Below are positions 18,701 to 22,213 of a stretch of 22,213 bases of DNA, piece by piece. The notes beneath the pieces are model-generated. The model had not been told where the DNA came from and made no database searches. It worked only from the letters and a program-made list of their open reading frames with translations. Origin of the DNA: Gemmatimonadota bacterium (lineage in GTDB: Bacteria; Gemmatimonadota; Gemmatimonadetes; Gemmatimonadales; Gemmatimonadaceae); NCBI GenBank assembly GCA_028287225.1, contig JAQBPZ010000119.1, positions 1 to 22,213 on the forward strand, read 5' to 3'. Within the stretch, counting starts at the first letter, position 1. Every line of letters begins with the position of its first letter. The position numbers were made by a program, and so were the translations under genes.

Positions 18701-18837
18701 GCAACCTGAACGTCCTGTGGACCAAGTACTCCGGCGTGGACCCGGAAGCCTTCGCGACGACGGGTGATGCCCCCTCGGAGTTCCAGGCCTTCGCGCCCCC
18801 GACCTACTATTCGCTGCGTCTCTCCCTTGGCTTCTAG
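15739..18837 (+). CDS. SusC/RagA-family TonB-linked outer-membrane receptor (pair 2)
   Basis: The product is about 1032 aa from ATG 15739. The order is: signal peptide (about 8-30, ending LGAQA); carboxypeptidase-regulatory-like domain (32-112, TQGTIAGRVTDAATSQPI...NDQGQFTLRGV); plug (about 135-270) with TRIRIRGTSSLSL, PIYYIDGIRVEG and IASIEVVRGPSAATLYGTDAANG; and a barrel ending in YYSLRLSLGF. It should import a bulky ligand with TonB energy, paired with the SusD encoded one base downstream. It differs from pair 1 in carrying a perfect EF-hand-like loop, DTNGDGIITADE (18277-18312), likely to bind calcium; similar loops occur in other SusC proteins. Its neighbours are three secreted amide hydrolases, suggesting peptides or acylated amino acids as cargo (inference). 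Confidence 0.94.
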   Translation: MSMRTPPALRTLMRVGLAGFVALTPLGAQATQGTIAGRVTDAATSQPIAAAQVNIVGTSQGAQTNDQGQFTLRGVTPGEREVRVLRVGFAEQRATARVAAGQSVTLNFQMRGVAVTLNPVVTTATGEERRVEVGNAIAQIDAARLVETRAIANVGDLLQARAPGVQVFTGTQTGAGTRIRIRGTSSLSLTNSPIYYIDGIRVEGTTGSSSVSVGGTTPSRVNDINPEEIASIEVVRGPSAATLYGTDAANGVIVITTKRGVAGKPQVTYFTEQGAHVDQNHYPTAYRAWRTGATAATNSTASNTTQCFLTQVSAKACTADSVTNFNLYNDPETTPNGLGYRQQHGVQVKGGSETLRYFLHGEWENEDGVLKVPQFDQRYLAARGLALRPEEQHPNHQDRVTTRGNFNLALAQNADLAINVGYTSQDLRLPMSDDSGTLGVAANTYGGPGFKYNLTAAGDTLYGYRQFTPRDVYQTFTNQSVKRLITSTNGNYRATDWLSFRGNFGLDYANRVDTQLCRFNNCPDLGGDSRLGFKIDNRANFFTYTADASGTASRRINSALQSKTTLGVQFNRSIFDRNGASGIRLPAGATTITSAAVLSADESTNETRTLGGFVEQNLAFNDRLFVTGAVRSDRNSAFGANFKTVFYPKLSASYIISEEPFFPHPSWLNQLRLRSAYGASGVQPGTTDAAQYYLGTSTRLESGEFPATVFTTYGNPELRPERSTEMEMGVDGTFFNSRLSTELTYYNKRSRDALVSRILPPSGGTGATALFQNVGEVHNSGFEAMINAQLVQREAFGWDVTLNGSRNDNKLVSLGGLPAIVLSSTLRDVEGYPLNGWWSRPITGYGDTNGDGIITADEVTIAPAGSEAFLGYSSPRNELSLGNGIEFWKRRVRIGALIDYKGGFKTYNNTERIRCASRNNCSGLVNPEASLFEQARTVAVRTTGSVAGYIEDGDYIRFRELNASVTVPEQWASRYLHGRSLGVTLAARNLNVLWTKYSGVDPEAFATTGDAPSEFQAFAPPTYYSLRLSLGF

Positions 18838-18838
18838 G

Positions 18839-20263
18839 ATGCCCGATCCCATGACCTCATCTGGCACTGCCGCCATGCACCGGCGCCGTCCGGCCATCCG
18901 CCCCACCCTGATGGCCCTCGCCGCCGGCGCGCTCGCGCTGGCGGGCTGCAACATCACGGAAACGCTCCGCGTCACCGACCCCGACATCATCCCGCCGAGC
19001 GACGTGCAGTCGCCGGCCGGCGCCAACGGCGTGCGCATCGGCGCCATCGCGCGCCTCAACTTCGCCACCAGCGGCGGCAGCTCGGGCTCCGAGGGGCTGT
19101 TCCTGCTGAGCGGCCTCTTCGCCGACGAGTGGATCAACGGCGACTCGTTCATCGCGCGCTGGGACGTCGATCGCCGCGCCATCAAGATCGACAACAACTT
19201 CCTGACGGACGTGGACCGCATGCTGAACCGGGCGCGCCTGTCGGGCGCCCAGGCAGTCGTCCTGCTCAAGCAGTACGTCCCCACCGGGCCGGCCGCGGAC
19301 GTGGCCGAGATGTACTTCGTGCAGGGGTATGCCGAGAACCTGATGGCCGAGCACTACTGCAACGGCATCGTCCTGGCCAACATCGCGAACGGCGTCGCCA
19401 CGGATGGCTCGCCGATGCCGTACAACGCGGTCTACGCCACGGCGCTCGCGCACGCCGACAGCGGGCTCGCCCTGATCACGGGCAGCACGGCCCAGGACGT
19501 GAAGGTCCGGAACGCCCTGCGCATCCTCAAGGGGCGCATCCTGCTCAACCTCAACCGCCCCGCGGAGGCGGCGGTCGCCGTGGCCGCCGTGCCGACGAGC
19601 GCCCGCTACCTCAACTACCACTCCCAGACCACGCGCGACAACCAGATCTGGGCGTTCAACAACGTCGCGCGCCGCTACAGCGTCGCGAACAACGAGGGAA
19701 CGAACGGCCTGAACTTCGCCACGGCCGCAGACCCGCGCCTTCCGGTCTGCAACGGCGGCGACGCCACCTGCACGTCCATCGGGGTCACGATCCGCAGCCG
19801 CGACGACGGCACCGTTCCGGTGACCGTCCAGCGGCTCTGGTCCACGCGCGACAGCTCCGTGGTGCTGGCCAGCGGCGTCGAGGCACGGATGATCGAGGCG
19901 GAGGCCGCGTATCGCGCGGGCACCTTCCCGCTCTTCGTGCAGAAGCTCAACCAGGCGCGCACCGAGGGCGGCGTCGCCGGCCTGCCGGCCACCCTCGTGG
20001 ATCCGGTGACCGACGTGGCGCGCGTGAACCTGCTCTTCCGCGAGCGGGCGTTCTGGATGTACTCCACGGGCCATCGGGTCGGCGACCTTCGCCGCCTCAT
20101 CCGGCAGTACGGGCGCTCCTCCGAGAGCGTCTTCCCCACGGGGGCCTGGCACAAGAACGGAAGCGTGTACGAGGGCGACGTCAACTGGCCCCTGCCGCAG
20201 GCCGAGCAGAACAATCCCAACGTCGGTGTCACGGCCAGCACGTGCACCGACCGCGCGGCATAA
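18839..20263 (+). CDS. SusD/RagB-family outer-membrane lipoprotein (pair 2)
   Basis: This protein of about 474 aa starts one base after the susC2 stop (TAGGATG), so translation is probably coupled. ATGs at 18851 and 18875 are possible alternatives. A lipoprotein signal (LMALAAGALALAGC) places the lipidated cysteine at residue 37 from the first ATG, which is rather long and slightly favours a later start. Family signatures are ITETLRVTDPDIIPPSDV after the cysteine, AEMYFVQGYAENLMAEHYCNG in the TPR-like helical part, and RERAFWMYSTGHRVGDLRRL with WPLPQAEQNNPN at the C-terminus. SusD lipoproteins bind substrate at the surface and close over SusC. Four cysteines besides the lipid anchor, including CNGGDATC, could form disulfides outside the cell. 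A strong hairpin follows its stop. Confidence 0.93.
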   Translation: MPDPMTSSGTAAMHRRRPAIRPTLMALAAGALALAGCNITETLRVTDPDIIPPSDVQSPAGANGVRIGAIARLNFATSGGSSGSEGLFLLSGLFADEWINGDSFIARWDVDRRAIKIDNNFLTDVDRMLNRARLSGAQAVVLLKQYVPTGPAADVAEMYFVQGYAENLMAEHYCNGIVLANIANGVATDGSPMPYNAVYATALAHADSGLALITGSTAQDVKVRNALRILKGRILLNLNRPAEAAVAVAAVPTSARYLNYHSQTTRDNQIWAFNNVARRYSVANNEGTNGLNFATAADPRLPVCNGGDATCTSIGVTIRSRDDGTVPVTVQRLWSTRDSSVVLASGVEARMIEAEAAYRAGTFPLFVQKLNQARTEGGVAGLPATLVDPVTDVARVNLLFRERAFWMYSTGHRVGDLRRLIRQYGRSSESVFPTGAWHKNGSVYEGDVNWPLPQAEQNNPNVGVTASTCTDRAA

Positions 20264-20278
20264 CGCATCCGCACTCCT

Positions 20279-20315
20279 CCAACGGCCGCCCGGCATCCCG
20301 CCGGGCGGCCGTTGG
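20279..20315 (+). terminator. Perfect 16-bp hairpin after susD2, probable terminator
   Basis: Arms 20279-20294 and 20300-20315 (ccaacggccgcccggc with gccgggcggccgttgg) are fully complementary around the loop atccc. The hairpin starts 15 bases after the susD2 stop. There is no T-run. It separates the susCD2 unit from the acylase gene, which therefore probably has its own promoter. Confidence 0.8.
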
Positions 20316-20428
20316 CGCATCCGGCCCCCCCCACGCGATGTGCGGCGCACCCCCGCATGCACGTGGCAACGGTTTCCACGCCGATGCGTAGTCCATCCAC
20401 CGACACGCCCTCACCTCCACACCGCCGC
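20316..20428 (+). other. Short gap before the acylase gene
   Basis: No gene and no clear promoter. It holds a C8 run (20325-20332). An in-frame ATG at 20384 could extend the acylase N-terminus by 15 residues. Confidence 0.4.
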
Positions 20429-22213
20429 ATGCCCACCACGTTCGCGCGATCCACCCGTTCGCTCGCCATCCTCCTGCTGCTCGGTGGAGGCGCATTCCCG
20501 GCGCTCGCCCAGCAGCCCGACACCGTGCCCGCCCTCGCGCGCCAGGTGGAGATCATCCGCACCGCCTTCGGCGTGCCGCACATCCGCGCCCGGAACCTCC
20601 GGGCCGCCGGCTACGGCCTGGCCTGGGTCCAGATCGAGGACTACGGTCCACGCGTGGCCATGGGCCTCCTGCGCGGCCGCGGCGAGATGGGGCGCTGGTT
20701 CGGGCGCGACAGCATCGAGGGCGACTTCGCCGCAGTGCGTGCGTACCGCATCGCCCACGAGCGCTATCCCGAGCTCGACCAGGACACGCGCGACGTCTAC
20801 GAAGGCTTCGCCGCGGGTGCGAACCGCTACATCGCCCTGCACCCGGCGGAGTTTCCCGCCGGCTTCCGGCCCGAGTTCACCGGTTACGACATCGCCGCGC
20901 GGGACGTGAACCAGGTCGCGCCAGCGCAGGTTCGCCGCTTCCTCGCCAAGATCGACCCGGCGTCGACGCGGGGGCGCCGCGGGCAGGCTGCCGCGGCCGA
21001 CCCGTCCGAGGGCGACGCCGGCACCAGCACCACCGTCGACCCGCTCGAGGAGGGGTCCAACGCATGGGCCTTCGCGCCGAGCCGCACGAAGTCGGGGCGC
21101 GCGATCCTCCTGCGCAACCCGCACCTGAACTGGAACTCCGGCTACTACGAGGCACAGGTCACCGTGCCCGGGGTGCTCGACTTCTATGGCGACTTCCGCA
21201 TCGGCGGGCCGTTCGGCGTGGTCGGGGGCTTCAACCGCGACCTCGGCTGGTCCACGACGAACAACGCCCCCGACCTCGAGGAGATCTACGCGCTCGACGT
21301 GGACCCTGCGCAGCCCGACGCCTACCGGCTCGACGGGACCTCCGTGCCCCTCGTGCGCGAGACCGTCCGGGTGTCGTACCGTACCGATGCCGGCCTCGCC
21401 ACCGAGAGCCGCGACTTCTGGCGCACCGCGCTCGGCCCGGTGATCCACCGCGACAGCGCCCGGGTGTACGTGGTGCGCGCCGGCTCCGAAGGGGGCAATC
21501 GCGGCGGCGAGCAGTTCCTGCGGATGATGCGGTCCCGGTCGCTCGCAGAGTGGAAGGATGCCATGCGCATGCGAGCCCGCATCACGAGCAGCTTCACGTA
21601 CGCCGATCGTGCCGGCAACATCTTCTACCTCTGGAACGGCACGGCCCCGGCGTTCCCGCACCCGAGCGGCGGCGACACGGCGGCGGTCGCGGTGCAGCGC
21701 ACCAGCGAGGTCTGGTCGCACTACGTGCCCTTCGACTCGCTGCCCCAACTGCTGAACCCGAAGGGGGGATACATCCAGAACGAGAACAGCTCGCCCTGGT
21801 TCACCAACCTGCACGAGATCATCGACTGGCGGCGGTATCCGTCCTACATCGCCGAGCCGTCGTTCAGCCTGCGCAGCCAGATGGCCACCACGCTGATCGA
21901 CACGAAGCAGAAGCTGAGCCTCGACGACGTCATCCGGCTCAAGCACTCGTACCGCATGCTCCTCGCGGACCGCGTGAAGCCCGACCTCGTGGCGGCCGTG
22001 CGTGCCTCGAACCCCTCGCCGACCGTCGCCGCGGCAATCGCGATGCTGGCGACGTGGGACAACAGCGCCGCGCCAGCCAGCACCGGGGCCGTGCTGTTCG
22101 AGAGCTGGTGGCGCCGGTACACCGAGGGCACGGGCGCCGACACGATGTTCGCGCAGCCGTGGGCCGCCACGGCGCCCGCGTCCACCCCACGCGGCCTGCG
22201 GGACCCGGCGCGC
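20429..22213 (+). CDS. Penicillin-acylase-family Ntn-hydrolase (3' end outside window)
   Basis: The frame is open from 20384 to the right edge, giving about 595 residues of a family usually 700-850 long. ATG 20429 starts MPTTFARSTRS with a signal peptide ending FPALAQQ; ATG 20384 is in frame and equally poor in Shine-Dalgarno sequence. The alpha-chain region (VEIIRTAFGVPHIRA, YGLAWVQIEDYGPRVAMG) leads to EEGSNAW, where Ser210 would become the N-terminal nucleophile of the beta chain after autocleavage. Then come NPHLNW and GGPFGVVGGFNRDLGWSTTNN, contributing the oxyanion and structural residues. These periplasmic enzymes cleave amide bonds between an acyl group and an amine: penicillin G, acyl-homoserine lactones, aculeacin or N-acyl amino acids. 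The subtype cannot be told from sequence alone; the sequence looks nearer the aculeacin/AHL-acylase branch. Context suggests deacylation of imported amides. Confidence 0.9.
   Translation, partial: MPTTFARSTRSLAILLLLGGGAFPALAQQPDTVPALARQVEIIRTAFGVPHIRARNLRAAGYGLAWVQIEDYGPRVAMGLLRGRGEMGRWFGRDSIEGDFAAVRAYRIAHERYPELDQDTRDVYEGFAAGANRYIALHPAEFPAGFRPEFTGYDIAARDVNQVAPAQVRRFLAKIDPASTRGRRGQAAAADPSEGDAGTSTTVDPLEEGSNAWAFAPSRTKSGRAILLRNPHLNWNSGYYEAQVTVPGVLDFYGDFRIGGPFGVVGGFNRDLGWSTTNNAPDLEEIYALDVDPAQPDAYRLDGTSVPLVRETVRVSYRTDAGLATESRDFWRTALGPVIHRDSARVYVVRAGSEGGNRGGEQFLRMMRSRSLAEWKDAMRMRARITSSFTYADRAGNIFYLWNGTAPAFPHPSGGDTAAVAVQRTSEVWSHYVPFDSLPQLLNPKGGYIQNENSSPWFTNLHEIIDWRRYPSYIAEPSFSLRSQMATTLIDTKQKLSLDDVIRLKHSYRMLLADRVKPDLVAAVRASNPSPTVAAAIAMLATWDNSAAPASTGAVLFESWWRRYTEGTGADTMFAQPWAATAPASTPRGLRDPAR

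Noticed and set aside
13963..19284. Very long minus-strand open frame (about 1770 codons) opposite the deacylase and susC2
   Set aside because: Arginine/alanine/valine-rich with no domain, signal or motif. It is antisense to genes with clear conserved motifs, and high GC removes stop codons from the opposite strand.

Overview
The window looks like chromosomal DNA from a very GC-rich, diderm (two-membrane) bacterium, most likely a member of Gemmatimonadota. The reasons are the strong G/C bias at third codon positions, two SusC/SusD-type outer-membrane pairs (rare in GC-rich phyla but common in Gemmatimonadota) and a TamA/TamB pair. This assignment is inference; no rRNA or marker gene is present. 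I see no tRNA, rRNA, CRISPR array or insertion sequence. Eleven protein genes are supported, and the first and last run off the window.

Left half, all on the minus strand (listed right to left, as transcribed). A 96-aa protein of unknown function (12129-11839) is followed by an ArsR-type HTH protein fused to a methyltransferase domain (11770-10829). Next is S-adenosylhomocysteinase ahcY (10612-9134), closed by a large hairpin. The HTH-methyltransferase/ahcY pair resembles the SahR regulation of the methionine cycle described in Proteobacteria. A motif is shared by the two promoter/start regions, and a long-range stem sits in the ahcY leader. A SusC/SusD pair follows (8888-5865 and 5859-4579), with a 12-base homopolymer just before the susC ribosome binding site and a hairpin after susD. 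Then come TamA-like Omp85 (4384-2138) and TamB-like (from about 2084 off the left edge), which form an outer-membrane assembly module.

Right half, all on the plus strand. From 12335 there is a compact cluster: a Tat-exported amidase (12335-14005), an N-acyl-D-amino-acid deacylase with a signal peptide (14011-15606), a second SusC (15739-18837) and SusD (18839-20263), a strong hairpin (20279-20315), and a penicillin-acylase-family Ntn-hydrolase (20429 to the right edge). Three different secreted C-N amide hydrolases surround one SusCD transporter and no sugar enzyme is present. I therefore read this as a locus for capturing and deacylating peptides or N-acylated amino acids, not a polysaccharide utilisation locus. 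That is inference from gene content.

The two halves diverge from the 12130-12334 gap. Three operon ends carry long GC-rich hairpins without a following T-run.
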